DNA of 64,000 nucleotides from Ruegeria_C sp040830705 (GCA_040830705.1 JBFOME010000004.1:1-64000); one strand, 5' to 3'. Positions 16,240 to 25,064 are shown, counted from the stretch's first letter. Numbers and translations are program-made. The notes: generated from the sequence alone by a model not told the origin.

Positions 16240-17136
16240 ATGTCGCGCAGTAACAGCACTTACAAAGACAGCTATAACCGGGCGCTAGACATGATTGGCA
16301 CCAGCGAGAACATGCCCGAATTGCCGACTGAGGTGGTGCTGGCGGAAACTTGGGCTGTCAGCCGCACCACAGTGCGCAGCATACTGCATCGCTTACAGGA
16401 TGCGGGTATCATTGAATGGTCGGGCCGCACCAAAAAGGTGCTGCGCAAGCCCAGAAAGAACGAGTATTTTCCGGCCTCTGAAACAGAGTCGGTCGCAGAG
16501 AAGCTGCCATCCCTGTTCATGGAGTACATATTTGCCGGTGAGCTGACCCCGGGCGCGACGTTGCGCGAGACAGAATTGGCCAAGGCGTTTGGCGTAGGGT
16601 CCACGGCGGTGCGCGAGTTCCTGATCCGGTTCTCACGCTTTGGTCTGATCAAGAAAAACCCAAACCGGCACTGGGTCTTGTTGGGCTTCACCCGGGATTT
16701 CGCCGAAGAGCTTTTTGCGGTCCGCGAAATTTTCGAACGCGAGGCATTCCAGTCTTTCCTGTCGGGTCCACCTGCGCGCCACGCCAAAGCCACGATGCTT
16801 CGCGCAGAGCATGAGACAATTCTGGCGCATATTTCACGGGACTATGTTCTGTTCCCACGCCTTGACGAAAAGTTCCACCGAGTTTGGATCGACGAATTCG
16901 CCAACCGCTTTGTTCGTGACTTCTTCGAGTTGGTCTCGCTTGTGTTTCACTACCACTATCGCTGGAACAAGCGCGACGAGCTGGAGCGCAACCATCGCGC
17001 CCTAGAGCAACATCTGGAGATCATCGCGGCGCTGGAGGCGGGTGACCTCCCGCGGGCCCATGCCGCCTTCGATGTCCACCTCACCCATGCCAAAGAAACG
17101 CTTTTGCGATCTGTCACATGGGATAGTCCCGACTAG
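16240..17136 (+). CDS. FCD-family transcriptional regulator with two winged-helix domains
   Basis: The protein is 298 residues. The C-terminal about 140 residues are an FCD ligand-binding domain (FAVREIFEREAFQSF, then Asp/His metal-type ligands in RLDEKFHRVW and the repeated His of NHRALEQHLEII and VHLTHAKE). Two GntR-like wing-HTH units precede it. The first is at about 28-70 (VVLAETWAVSRTTVRSILHR with GIIEWSGR wing). The second is at about 95-150 (GATLRETELAKAFGVGSTAV with FGLIKKN wing). Ordinary GntR/FCD proteins are about 220-250 residues with one HTH. It closes the plus arm of the sugar-acid locus and is the likely regulator of the divergent promoter. The extra domain could mean two half-sites or a degenerate second reader. 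Confidence 0.8.
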   Translation: MSRSNSTYKDSYNRALDMIGTSENMPELPTEVVLAETWAVSRTTVRSILHRLQDAGIIEWSGRTKKVLRKPRKNEYFPASETESVAEKLPSLFMEYIFAGELTPGATLRETELAKAFGVGSTAVREFLIRFSRFGLIKKNPNRHWVLLGFTRDFAEELFAVREIFEREAFQSFLSGPPARHAKATMLRAEHETILAHISRDYVLFPRLDEKFHRVWIDEFANRFVRDFFELVSLVFHYHYRWNKRDELERNHRALEQHLEIIAALEAGDLPRAHAAFDVHLTHAKETLLRSVTWDSPD

Positions 17137-17221
17137 GGGCAGATGCGCTTGGCAAGTTGCAGATTGAATACGTGCCTGATTTTCGGCGGCGCGCCGATTT
17201 GAGTGTGATACCTGTGTCGCC

Positions 17222-18307
17222 ATGTTATTTGATCTACCAGACCACGGCACCCTGTATCAGGCACTGCTAGACCGCGACCCGACCTATGATGGTCAGGCAT
17301 ATGTCTGTGTTTCCTCTACCGGCGTCTTCTGCAGGTTGACCTGCCCAGCCCGCAAGCCCAAGCAGGAGAACTGCACATTCTTTGGAACTGTCGGGGAATG
17401 TATCGAAGCGGGCTATCGCGCGTGCAAACGCTGTCATCCGCTGCAACCCATGGCGTTGGCGGACCCTGCCATCGCGACGCTATTGGCCGCCTTGGACGAA
17501 CGACCCGACTATCGCTGGAGCGAAGGTGATATCGAGCGGATGGGATTTGATCTTTCCACCGTTCGGAGGAGCTTCAAGCGCCAGTTCGGAATGACATTTC
17601 TGGAAATGGCGCGCCAGAGGCGGCTCAGGGACGGGTTTCAGACCATCGCCAATGGTGGCTCGGTGATCGAAGGACAGCTTGATGCGGGTTTCGACTCGTC
17701 CAGCGCGTTCCGAACAGCCTTCCTGAAACTCATGGGAAAAGCTCCGGGCAATCTGTCCCCGGACCCGTTGCTGTTCGCCGACTGGGTGCCGACGCCCCTT
17801 GGCGACATGATTTCGGTCAGCAGCAAATCACATCTGTATCTTCCAGAGTTCTTTGACCGGAAGGCGCTGCCGAAGGAGCTTGGGCGCCTTGAAGCATTCG
17901 CAAAAAATCGTCTGGGTATCGGGAGCACAGAGCCTTCAGACCAGATCAAGACAGAACTGGCGGCGTTTTTTGATGGGACATCATCAGACTTTCAAACCCC
18001 ACTTGCGTATCACGGATCAGATTTCAGTGGGGCCGTGTGGGACACGCTCAAGCAAATCCCGGTGGGCACTACGCGCAGTTACTCGGAGATAGCCAAGATC
18101 ATTGGGCGCCCAACTGCCGTCCGCGCAGTCGCCCGCGCAAACGGGGCCAACCAGATCGCATTGGTCATCCCCTGTCACCGCGTCATCGGCGCGGATGGAT
18201 CGCTGACCGGTTATGGCGGTGGGCTCTGGCGCAAACAGAAGCTCTTGGAAATTGAACGGCAATATTTGCCTGAAAAGACAAAAAGGAACCACAATGTGGC
18301 AAGCTGA
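17222..18307 (+). CDS. ada: bifunctional Ada: methylphosphotriester sensor / O6-methylguanine-DNA methyltransferase
   Basis: The protein is 361 residues with the E. coli Ada domain order. The N-terminal zinc domain has Cys37, Cys41, Cys68 and Cys71 (FCRLTC and CKRC), where the first Cys accepts methyl groups from phosphotriesters. An AraC-type HTH follows at about 90-170 (HTH residues around FDLSTVRRSFKRQFGMTFLE). The C-terminal methyltransferase has the active-site PCHRV and helix-turn-helix residues in GRPTAVRAVARANG. The protein repairs alkylated DNA and, once methylated, activates its own regulon. No clear Ada box was recognised upstream. The next gene starts inside its last codons, suggesting co-expression. 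Confidence 0.95.
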   Translation: MLFDLPDHGTLYQALLDRDPTYDGQAYVCVSSTGVFCRLTCPARKPKQENCTFFGTVGECIEAGYRACKRCHPLQPMALADPAIATLLAALDERPDYRWSEGDIERMGFDLSTVRRSFKRQFGMTFLEMARQRRLRDGFQTIANGGSVIEGQLDAGFDSSSAFRTAFLKLMGKAPGNLSPDPLLFADWVPTPLGDMISVSSKSHLYLPEFFDRKALPKELGRLEAFAKNRLGIGSTEPSDQIKTELAAFFDGTSSDFQTPLAYHGSDFSGAVWDTLKQIPVGTTRSYSEIAKIIGRPTAVRAVARANGANQIALVIPCHRVIGADGSLTGYGGGLWRKQKLLEIERQYLPEKTKRNHNVAS

Positions 18308-19052
18308 AAAGGCTGCCCGCTTTGCTGATCTGCACCAAAAGGGCAATCCGCTTGTGCTCTATAACATTTGGGATGCAGGAGGGGCAAAAGCCCTCGCGGA
18401 TCAAGGCGCATCTGCTGTTGCCACCGGAAGTTGGTCCGTGGCGGCCGCGCAGGGTTATGACGACGGAGAGGCCATACCGATGGGCTTCGTTCTGAGCATC
18501 GTCGAACGCATCTGTGCCACTGTTGATGTACCTCTCACCGTGGATTTCGAAGGTGGATACGCGCCCAGTCCAACCGAGGTCGCTGAAAACGTCCGCAATG
18601 TCATCCGCGCAGGTGCCGTCGGGATCAACTTTGAAGACAGGATCGTCAAAGGTGAGGGACTTCATCCGATACCGACACAGGCAGCACGCATCAGGGCAAT
18701 CAAGGCCGCAGCGGACGAAGAAGGCGTTCCTCTCTATCTGAACGCACGGACAGACATGTTTCTCGGAACGGACCCAGCAACACACGAATACAGTTTGACA
18801 GAAGCACTGGAGCGCGAAGCAGCCTATGCCGAGGCTGGTGCTGATTGCTTCTTTGTGCCGGGGCTCACCGAAACCGCCTTGATCGCGCGCGTTGTCGAAA
18901 CTGCGCGATTGCCGATAAACGTCATGATGATGGGTGATCTGTCGGCAATCAAGGGCGTGGCCGCACTGGGGGTGTCCCGCGCAAGCTACGGACCCAGACC
19001 ATTCCTACAGCATCTCGCCAATCTCAAGAAAGCCTACGCTGACTTACAGTAA
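18294..19052 (+). CDS. isocitrate lyase/PEP mutase superfamily protein (non-lyase type)
   Basis: The protein is 252 residues from the ATG at 18294, which has AAGGA seven to eight bases upstream and overlaps the end of ada by 14 bases. It has the PEP mutase/isocitrate lyase barrel: WDAGGAKALADQGASAVATG, the metal-binding VDFEGGYAP and NFEDR segments, and LNARTDMFL. The lyase motif KxCGH is absent; VKGEGLHP stands in its place. Methylisocitrate lyase activity is therefore unlikely. Proteins of this subgroup are widespread and mostly uncharacterised; possibilities include oxaloacetate or phosphonate chemistry. Its overlap with ada is notable because the pair has no obvious metabolic link. Confidence 0.8.
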   Translation: MWQAEKAARFADLHQKGNPLVLYNIWDAGGAKALADQGASAVATGSWSVAAAQGYDDGEAIPMGFVLSIVERICATVDVPLTVDFEGGYAPSPTEVAENVRNVIRAGAVGINFEDRIVKGEGLHPIPTQAARIRAIKAAADEEGVPLYLNARTDMFLGTDPATHEYSLTEALEREAAYAEAGADCFFVPGLTETALIARVVETARLPINVMMMGDLSAIKGVAALGVSRASYGPRPFLQHLANLKKAYADLQ

Positions 19053-19151
19053 CGCATAGCGGTGTGAACTCATAGAACCGGCTTTGGTCTTCCGTGAACC
19101 AGTTTCCTTGACGCTCGAAACTCACCCCTGGCCGCCAGCATCGCGAGGTGT

Positions 19152-19186
19152 TTTGATCCAAACGCACGATGCGCGTTTGGATCGAA
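19152..19186. repeat. long inverted repeat upstream of the BCCT gene
   Basis: GATCCAAACGC (19155-19165) and its exact complement GCGTTTGGATC (19173-19183) are separated by seven bases. Two more A-T pairs and a G-T pair extend the stem. There is no T-run on either side, so it is not a standard terminator. It lies about 100 bases after the previous stop and 122 bases before the transporter ATG, where an operator would be expected. Confidence 0.6.
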
Positions 19187-19307
19187 TGAAAACTATTGAA
19201 GTTCGGTTCCAATTTTAGGATGTTGAGTGTCTCGCGCGCGCGTTGCGTGGGACCTAACTCGGCATTGCTGCGTGCAGAGCAGTCAACACTTGAGAGACCG
19301 GGACTTT

Positions 19308-21131
19308 ATGGCGCTTGAGGACCCTTTCACTGACCTCGAAATAGAAACGCAGTCGTCCGGCTTTTACGAGGGGTATAGTCTGCCGATCGCCTTGGTCAGC
19401 AAATTGACTGTGACGCTATTGGTTCTTTGGGCGTTGATCTGGCCGTTCTCCGCAAATGATACGTTGCGATCATGGAAGACGGGATTGCTGATTGAATTCA
19501 ACAGATTCTACGACACATCAGTAGCGCTCTATGCGATCTTCCTGTTTCTCGTCGCACTCATTCCCGCGACCGGACGAATGCGGCTTGGAGCAGACGACGA
19601 CGGGCCTGAGTTTTCCAATTTCTCCTGGTTTTCGATGATGTTTGGCGCGGGGCTGGGCGTGGGATTAATGGTTTACGCGACGGCCGAGCCTCTGGGTCTG
19701 TGGGAAACGAACCCGTTGACCATTTCGGGCGAGGTCGACCCCATGAGCGAAGACGCAATCGAAGGGGCCTACCGATATACTTTCCTGCACACAGGCTTTC
19801 ACGCTTGGGCCATCTATGTCGTCACCGGCCTGAGCCTCGCCTACTACGCCTATACGCGCGACATGCCTCTGACCATCCGAGCGGCATTGACCCCTTTGCT
19901 GGGAGAGTACTCCAATGGCTTCGCGGGTCACGTGATCGACATTCTGGGGGTTGTTGCAACCATACTCGGCGTTGCGGTGACGATTGGCTACGGCGTATCC
20001 CAATTGGTCGATGGCGCGTTTCTGATCACCGGAGCCAACTGGCTCTTGGAAAACACCGGGACTACGATGGCACCCTCTACGGCGGGGCTGATAGCCGCGC
20101 TGGTATTGGTCATGATGATGTCAACGCTTTCTGCAGTTTCCGGGGTCGGGCGCGGCGTCAAGTACCTGTCTAACCTCAACCTGGTTCTGTCGCTGGCCTT
20201 GTTGTTGGTCTTCATCATCTTCGGCTCGTTCGCCTTCGCCACTACAACCTATGCTGCGGCGCTGGTGGATTATGTTGCCAACTTCATTCCGTTGAGCTTC
20301 CACGCCTACAGCCCGATATCAGAAACCGAATTTGCATCCGTGCTGCCCGCCGAGGCCACACCATTTGTCGGTGAGCTATTTGCCGGAGCGACAGATGCCT
20401 GGGGAACCAAAGAGGCTTTTCTTGACGGGTTGAGCAATGATGCTGCGGCCTTGTCCGATGCGACCAAGTCTGCCGCATATGATGCGGGCAAAGAAGGGCG
20501 ATTGTTTGGCTGGCAGTCTGGCTGGACAACGTTCTACTGGGCCTGGTGGATTGCCTTCTCGCCCTTTGTTGGGCTGTTTCTTGCGCGTATCTCGAAAGGT
20601 CGGACGGTACGCGAATTCATCCTGGGCGCAGTCATCGCGCCGTCATTGGTCTGTTTCGCATGGATGACGATCCTGGGCGGGTCTGCCATTGATTTGGAAC
20701 TGAACGGCGACGCAAACGGGGCAATCCTCGCGGCGTCTACAACGGCAACGCTTTTTGCCACGCTCAGCGAAATGATCTCGGGTAATTTCCTGACCATCGT
20801 CAGTGTGATGTGTGTCATTCTGACCATGACGTTTCTTGTGACCTCTGCCGATTCAGGCATCTTGGTCATGAACACCATCATGTCGGGCGGATCAGAGGAG
20901 ACCGGTCTTAAACACCGTATCATCTGGGGTGGATTGCTGACTATGGTGATCGGAACGTTGCTGCTGGCCGGAGGCGGTGGGTTGGAGGCGCTTACCAATT
21001 CGATGATCATCGGAGCGCTGCCCTTTAGCGTTATTTTGCTGCTAATGTGCGTGTCTCTGGCCAAGGCGATGATAAACGATTTGCGGCGTTCAAATTCTGA
21101 CGAACAATCGGATACATTATCAGGCACATAG
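19308..21131 (+). CDS. BCCT-family transporter (betaine/carnitine/choline type)
   Basis: The protein is about 607 residues from the ATG at 19308; a longer frame from 19227 adds residues without a ribosome site. About 12 membrane helices are expected. BCCT signatures are clear: GAGLGVGLMVYATAEPL in helix 3 and the Trp box FYWAWWIAFSPFVGLFLARI in helix 8, followed by SKGRTVREFI. Compared with my recollection of BetP, the Trp pair WW is kept but the later Trp is Phe (IAF instead of ISW). BCCT proteins import quaternary amines by ion symport or antiport. The two genes that follow encode amine-demethylation-type enzymes, so this is probably a catabolic rather than purely osmotic uptake system. There is no long C-terminal osmosensing tail. 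Confidence 0.92.
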   Translation: MALEDPFTDLEIETQSSGFYEGYSLPIALVSKLTVTLLVLWALIWPFSANDTLRSWKTGLLIEFNRFYDTSVALYAIFLFLVALIPATGRMRLGADDDGPEFSNFSWFSMMFGAGLGVGLMVYATAEPLGLWETNPLTISGEVDPMSEDAIEGAYRYTFLHTGFHAWAIYVVTGLSLAYYAYTRDMPLTIRAALTPLLGEYSNGFAGHVIDILGVVATILGVAVTIGYGVSQLVDGAFLITGANWLLENTGTTMAPSTAGLIAALVLVMMMSTLSAVSGVGRGVKYLSNLNLVLSLALLLVFIIFGSFAFATTTYAAALVDYVANFIPLSFHAYSPISETEFASVLPAEATPFVGELFAGATDAWGTKEAFLDGLSNDAAALSDATKSAAYDAGKEGRLFGWQSGWTTFYWAWWIAFSPFVGLFLARISKGRTVREFILGAVIAPSLVCFAWMTILGGSAIDLELNGDANGAILAASTTATLFATLSEMISGNFLTIVSVMCVILTMTFLVTSADSGILVMNTIMSGGSEETGLKHRIIWGGLLTMVIGTLLLAGGGGLEALTNSMIIGALPFSVILLLMCVSLAKAMINDLRRSNSDEQSDTLSGT

Positions 21132-21353
21132 CCGAGTCTGGACCCACACTGCCGAATTGTTAATTTTGTCCGGGTTTTTCTTAATCTTTGTCATGAGATT
21201 ATCTTAATGTGACGAGGCTATGTCGGTCTGGATCGTCGAGGGATGAACGCCGCATCTTCCTCTCGCCAGCGATCGCTTACCGTTGCGACTACGACAAATA
21301 ACAGACCGCTCGAAGACGACGATCTTCGCGAGGCAGGTCAACGAGGTGTTCTG

Positions 21354-21384
21354 ATATCGAGAGTGCGACGCACTCCCGAGATAT
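21354..21384. promoter_or_regulatory. palindrome 19 bases upstream of the amine dehydrogenase gene
   Basis: A perfect odd palindrome GAGTGCGACGCACTC is flanked by ATATC and GATAT, giving an imperfect dyad over 31 bases. With a one-base centre it is more likely a DNA operator than an RNA hairpin. It sits directly before the start of the flavoprotein/methyltransferase operon. An additional small dyad CGAAGA/TCTTCG is at about 21311-21328. The cognate regulator is not identifiable. Confidence 0.5.
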
Positions 21385-21402
21385 GCCAAGAAAGGGTGCA
21401 AG

Positions 21403-23466
21403 ATGTTCGATGCAAAGGTCTACGCACCACTTTTTGAGCCGGTCCAACTGGGTCCAGTAATTGCAAAGAACCGCTTTTATCAGGTCCCTCATTGCACAGG
21501 GCTTGGTCATGTCCGCCCGCGCGCCGAAGCCGCGCTGCGAGGCATGAAGGCCGAAGGCGGATGGGGCGTTGTCTCGACACAGGAAACCGAGATCCACCCT
21601 ACCTCGGATCTGTCACCATATGCCGAGGGGCGTCTTTGGGATGCGCGGGATGTGCCAGCCCTGCGGCTGATGACTGATGCCGTCCACGAACACGACGCGC
21701 TGGCCGCCATCCAGCTTGTGCATAACGGCAATCACGCGATGAACCTGCTGTCGCGGGCCCCTGTTCTGGCGCCCTCTGATATGGCGATCAGCACAGCGCA
21801 ACCGAAACAGGCGCGGGCGATGGACAAGGCTGATATCCGCGCCCTGCGGCGTTGGCACCGCGATGCTGCCCTGAGGGCGAAAGAGGCGGGCTTTGACATC
21901 ATCTACGTCTATGCCGGGCACGGAATGACGCTGGCCCAGCACTTCCTGCTTTCGCATATGAATACCCGCAGTGACGAATATGGCGGTTCGCTGCAAAACC
22001 GCGTGCGGCTGACCCGAGAATTGCTGGAGGATACGCGAGAGGCGGTCGGCGACAGCTGCGCGGTTGCGCTTCGCTTCGCCATTGACGAGATGCAGGGTCC
22101 CGACGGCATGCAGGCCGCCGAGGAAGGCCGCGCCGTGGTCGAATTGCTGGCAGACCTGCCCGACATCTGGGACGTGAATGTCTCTGACTGGTCCAACGAT
22201 TCAGCGACCACGCGATTCCAGCCGCAGGATGGCTATCAGAACGAATACCTGTCCTTTGTGAAACAGGTAACCAACAAACCTGTCGTTGGTGTCGGACGTC
22301 TCACATCACCAGACATGATGATCTCGATGCTGCGGAAGGGGATCGTGGATCTGATCGGCGCGGCACGCCCGTCGATTGCCGATCCATTTATTCCGTGCAA
22401 GATCGAGGAAGGGCGTATCGACGAAATCCGCGAATGTATCGGCTGCAACATCTGCGCTGCCTCCGATGCGCTTGGCATTCCAATCCGCTGCACCCAGAAT
22501 CCGACAATGGGCGAGGAATGGCGGCGCGGGTGGCATCCCGAGCGCATTACACCGCGCAAAAGTGCGGCCCAGACACTTGTCGTTGGCAGCGGTCCTGCGG
22601 GTCTAGAAACTGCGCTACAACTGGCGCGGCGCGGATATGACGTGACGCTGGCCGAGGCCGCATCGGAGTTCGGCGGCAGGGTCCTGCGGGAAAGCAGGCT
22701 ACCGGGGCTCAGGGCCTGGGCTCGGGTTGCGGACTACCGGCTGCATGAATTGCAACAGCGCCCCAATGTTCAGATGTTCACTGAAAGCGCACTGGACGCC
22801 GCTCAGGTGGCCGAGCTGGGCATCCCGCATGTGTTCCTTGCCACCGGCGCAAGCTGGCGCGCCGATGGCCTTGGCCGCAACACGCGCCGCCACCCTCCTC
22901 GGATCGAGCCATCCGCACGGGTCTTTACGCCCGACGACATCATGTCGGGCATCGCCCCTGAAGGCCCGGTCCTGGTCTATGACGACGATCATATCTACAT
23001 CGCCGGCGTGATCGCCGAAAAACTCGCGCGTGCGGGTTGCGAGGTGGTGTTCGTGACACCGGAAAGCCTTGTCTCCAGCTTCTCGGTCAACACGTTGGAA
23101 CAGCATCGCATTCAGGCTCGGCTGATCGAATTGGGCGTCGACATCCGCTGCAATCAGGTGCTGCAAGCGGTCAATGGTCAAGAAGCAATTCTGACCTGTG
23201 GGTTTTCGGGTCGGCAAACCGGGATCGACTGCAACTCTGCCGTTCTGGTCACCGAACGTCATCGCAACACCGACCTGTTTGACCAACTTCAGGGAACCGG
23301 GCTGGAAACGCTCGAACTCCTTGGCGATGCGGCAGCACCTGGCCTGATCGCGGATGCCGTCTTTTCGGGCCACCGCGCTGCGCGCGACTTCGAGCGGCCC
23401 AAAGTCGAAGCTGAACAAGACTGGTTCCGCCGGGAAATCACCGATCTGCGGGAGGATACGATATGA
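21403..23466 (+). CDS. trimethylamine/dimethylamine dehydrogenase-like iron-sulfur flavoprotein
   Basis: The protein is 687 residues: an old-yellow-enzyme TIM barrel (about 1-370), a 4Fe-4S site, and an FAD/ADP-binding region (GSGPAGLETALQLARRG). RFYQVPHC matches the trimethylamine dehydrogenase segment that bonds FMN covalently, here at Cys31. The cluster ligands are the Cys of CIGCNIC and RCTQN. YVYAGHG keeps the catalytic His. From memory of the methylotroph enzyme, two of the three aromatic amine-cage residues differ: Glu61 stands for Tyr60 (Gln in dimethylamine dehydrogenase), and the Trp before CTQN is missing. It is therefore a demethylating or deaminating dehydrogenase for another N-methylated substrate, for example an N-methyl amino acid. 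A 4-base overlap couples it to the MttB-family gene. Confidence 0.85.
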   Translation: MFDAKVYAPLFEPVQLGPVIAKNRFYQVPHCTGLGHVRPRAEAALRGMKAEGGWGVVSTQETEIHPTSDLSPYAEGRLWDARDVPALRLMTDAVHEHDALAAIQLVHNGNHAMNLLSRAPVLAPSDMAISTAQPKQARAMDKADIRALRRWHRDAALRAKEAGFDIIYVYAGHGMTLAQHFLLSHMNTRSDEYGGSLQNRVRLTRELLEDTREAVGDSCAVALRFAIDEMQGPDGMQAAEEGRAVVELLADLPDIWDVNVSDWSNDSATTRFQPQDGYQNEYLSFVKQVTNKPVVGVGRLTSPDMMISMLRKGIVDLIGAARPSIADPFIPCKIEEGRIDEIRECIGCNICAASDALGIPIRCTQNPTMGEEWRRGWHPERITPRKSAAQTLVVGSGPAGLETALQLARRGYDVTLAEAASEFGGRVLRESRLPGLRAWARVADYRLHELQQRPNVQMFTESALDAAQVAELGIPHVFLATGASWRADGLGRNTRRHPPRIEPSARVFTPDDIMSGIAPEGPVLVYDDDHIYIAGVIAEKLARAGCEVVFVTPESLVSSFSVNTLEQHRIQARLIELGVDIRCNQVLQAVNGQEAILTCGFSGRQTGIDCNSAVLVTERHRNTDLFDQLQGTGLETLELLGDAAAPGLIADAVFSGHRAARDFERPKVEAEQDWFRREITDLREDTI

Positions 23467-25055
23467 CCGATGCAACTCAAACCCGGAAGACCGCGGGCCA
23501 AAGCTCTCCCCGCCGCCGCGGCGGTGGTCGCGCCGCACGCATCGCGTTGCAACAGGCGACAACCGGCAATGAGGCGGTGCGCGGCGGCCTGCCTGGCGGT
23601 CGCTATCGCCCGCTATCGCAGACGGATATGGAAAACATCCACCAAGCTGCATTGACAGTGCTCGAAGAGACTGGTTTGGCGGATCACTTTCCCGAACTGC
23701 TGGATATTGTCTTGTCCCAGGGCGCCACGCTGAGCGAGCACAATCGCCTGTGCTTTCCGCGCGCGCTGATTGAGGATGTGCTATCGAATGCCGCCAAGGA
23801 ATACTACGTCTTTGCGCGCGGCGAACGCGCGGGCAAAGACGACATGCACTGCACGGCCGAGAGCGTCTATTTCGCGAATTCCGGTACTGCGGTCACCACA
23901 TTTGACGCAAAGACACGATCTTACCGGCCCTCTGATCTGCGTGACATTTACGACTTTACCCGGCTCGTCGACAAACTGGACAACATTCACATGCTGGGGG
24001 CCACGGTGTTGGCCACCGATGTCACCGATGACTTTGCCCATGACATGAACATGGTCTATGCCATGCTGTCGGCCAGCCAGAAACCGGCTTGCCTGGCCTT
24101 TCGCGATCGCAGCCATATCCCACATGCCATCCGCATGTTCGATCTGGCCTCGGGCGGCGAAGGTGCGTTCATGAAGAAACCATCGGTAATCTTCGGCGGC
24201 TGCCCCATCGTTTCACCCTTGCGCATCGGGCGCGAGAATATGGAGATCCTGATTGATACGGCCAAGCTGGGCCTGACCGTCGATCTGGCGGTGCCACCAC
24301 AGGCGGGGGCCACGGCACCCGCCACCCTGGCGGGCACGCTGGTACAGGCTGTGGCAGAAACTTTGGCCTGTGTCGCCATCGCCAACCTGATCACACCCGG
24401 TTGCCCCGTCAGCTTCGCGGCCTGGCCCTTCATTACCGATCTGCGCAGCGGTTCCTTCACGGGCGGCAGCGGCGAGCAGGCGTTGATTGGCGCGGCTGCG
24501 GTGCAGATGGGCAACTTCTATGGTCTGCCAACATCAGTTGGCGCGGGCATGACCGACGCGAAGCTACCAGATGCGCAATACGGGCTGGAAAAGGCGCTTG
24601 CCTTCGCACTGGCGGCCCATGCCGGGGCAAACCGGGTCTGCGAGTTCGGCGGCATGTTGGGAAGCCTGATGGGATGCAGCTTTGAAAGCATGGTTATCGA
24701 CAATGAAGCGGGGGGCATGATCTTGCGCTCGCTGCGCGGCATTGAGGTGACGGACGAGACTATGGCCGTGGATGTCATCCACAAATGCGCCATCGATCCC
24801 GGACACTTTCTTGGTAACCCGCATACGCTCAGCTTCATGAGTTCCGAGTTTGTGTACCCGCAGCTGATGGACCGCGAACGCACCGATACATGGGAGAACC
24901 AGGGTCGCCTCGATCTGATGGAGCGGGCCCATGACAGCGCCGGTGCCATTCTAAATTCCCATTTCCCGAACTACTTCGGGTCGGCAGACCTTCAGGTCCG
25001 CGAGGAATTTCCGATTGTTTTGGGCACGGATGACATGCGCCACCCGAGGAAATGA
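23463..25055 (+). CDS. MttB-family (trimethylamine methyltransferase-like) protein without pyrrolysine
   Basis: The protein is 530 residues. It has the MttB-superfamily barrel from about residue 50: MENIHQAALTVLEETGL, later GGCPIVSPLRIG, LAGTLVQAVAETLACV, and FGGMLGSLMGCSFESMVIDNE near the C-terminus. No in-frame TAG occurs, so it belongs to the non-pyrrolysine group. Characterised members demethylate glycine betaine, proline betaine or carnitine onto a corrinoid protein. No corrinoid partner or activating ATPase gene lies in the window. The N-terminal about 45 residues are Arg/Gly/Gln-rich and probably disordered. Together with the BCCT transporter and the covalent-FMN dehydrogenase it suggests a two-step demethylation of an imported betaine. 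The substrate is inferred, not shown. Confidence 0.85.
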   Translation: MTDATQTRKTAGQSSPRRRGGGRAARIALQQATTGNEAVRGGLPGGRYRPLSQTDMENIHQAALTVLEETGLADHFPELLDIVLSQGATLSEHNRLCFPRALIEDVLSNAAKEYYVFARGERAGKDDMHCTAESVYFANSGTAVTTFDAKTRSYRPSDLRDIYDFTRLVDKLDNIHMLGATVLATDVTDDFAHDMNMVYAMLSASQKPACLAFRDRSHIPHAIRMFDLASGGEGAFMKKPSVIFGGCPIVSPLRIGRENMEILIDTAKLGLTVDLAVPPQAGATAPATLAGTLVQAVAETLACVAIANLITPGCPVSFAAWPFITDLRSGSFTGGSGEQALIGAAAVQMGNFYGLPTSVGAGMTDAKLPDAQYGLEKALAFALAAHAGANRVCEFGGMLGSLMGCSFESMVIDNEAGGMILRSLRGIEVTDETMAVDVIHKCAIDPGHFLGNPHTLSFMSSEFVYPQLMDRERTDTWENQGRLDLMERAHDSAGAILNSHFPNYFGSADLQVREEFPIVLGTDDMRHPRK

Positions 25056-25064
25056 ACCCATTTT

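Noticed and set aside
23463..25055. MttB-family gene as a pyrrolysine-containing trimethylamine methyltransferase
   Set aside because: The frame is complete without any in-frame TAG and no pyl genes are seen.
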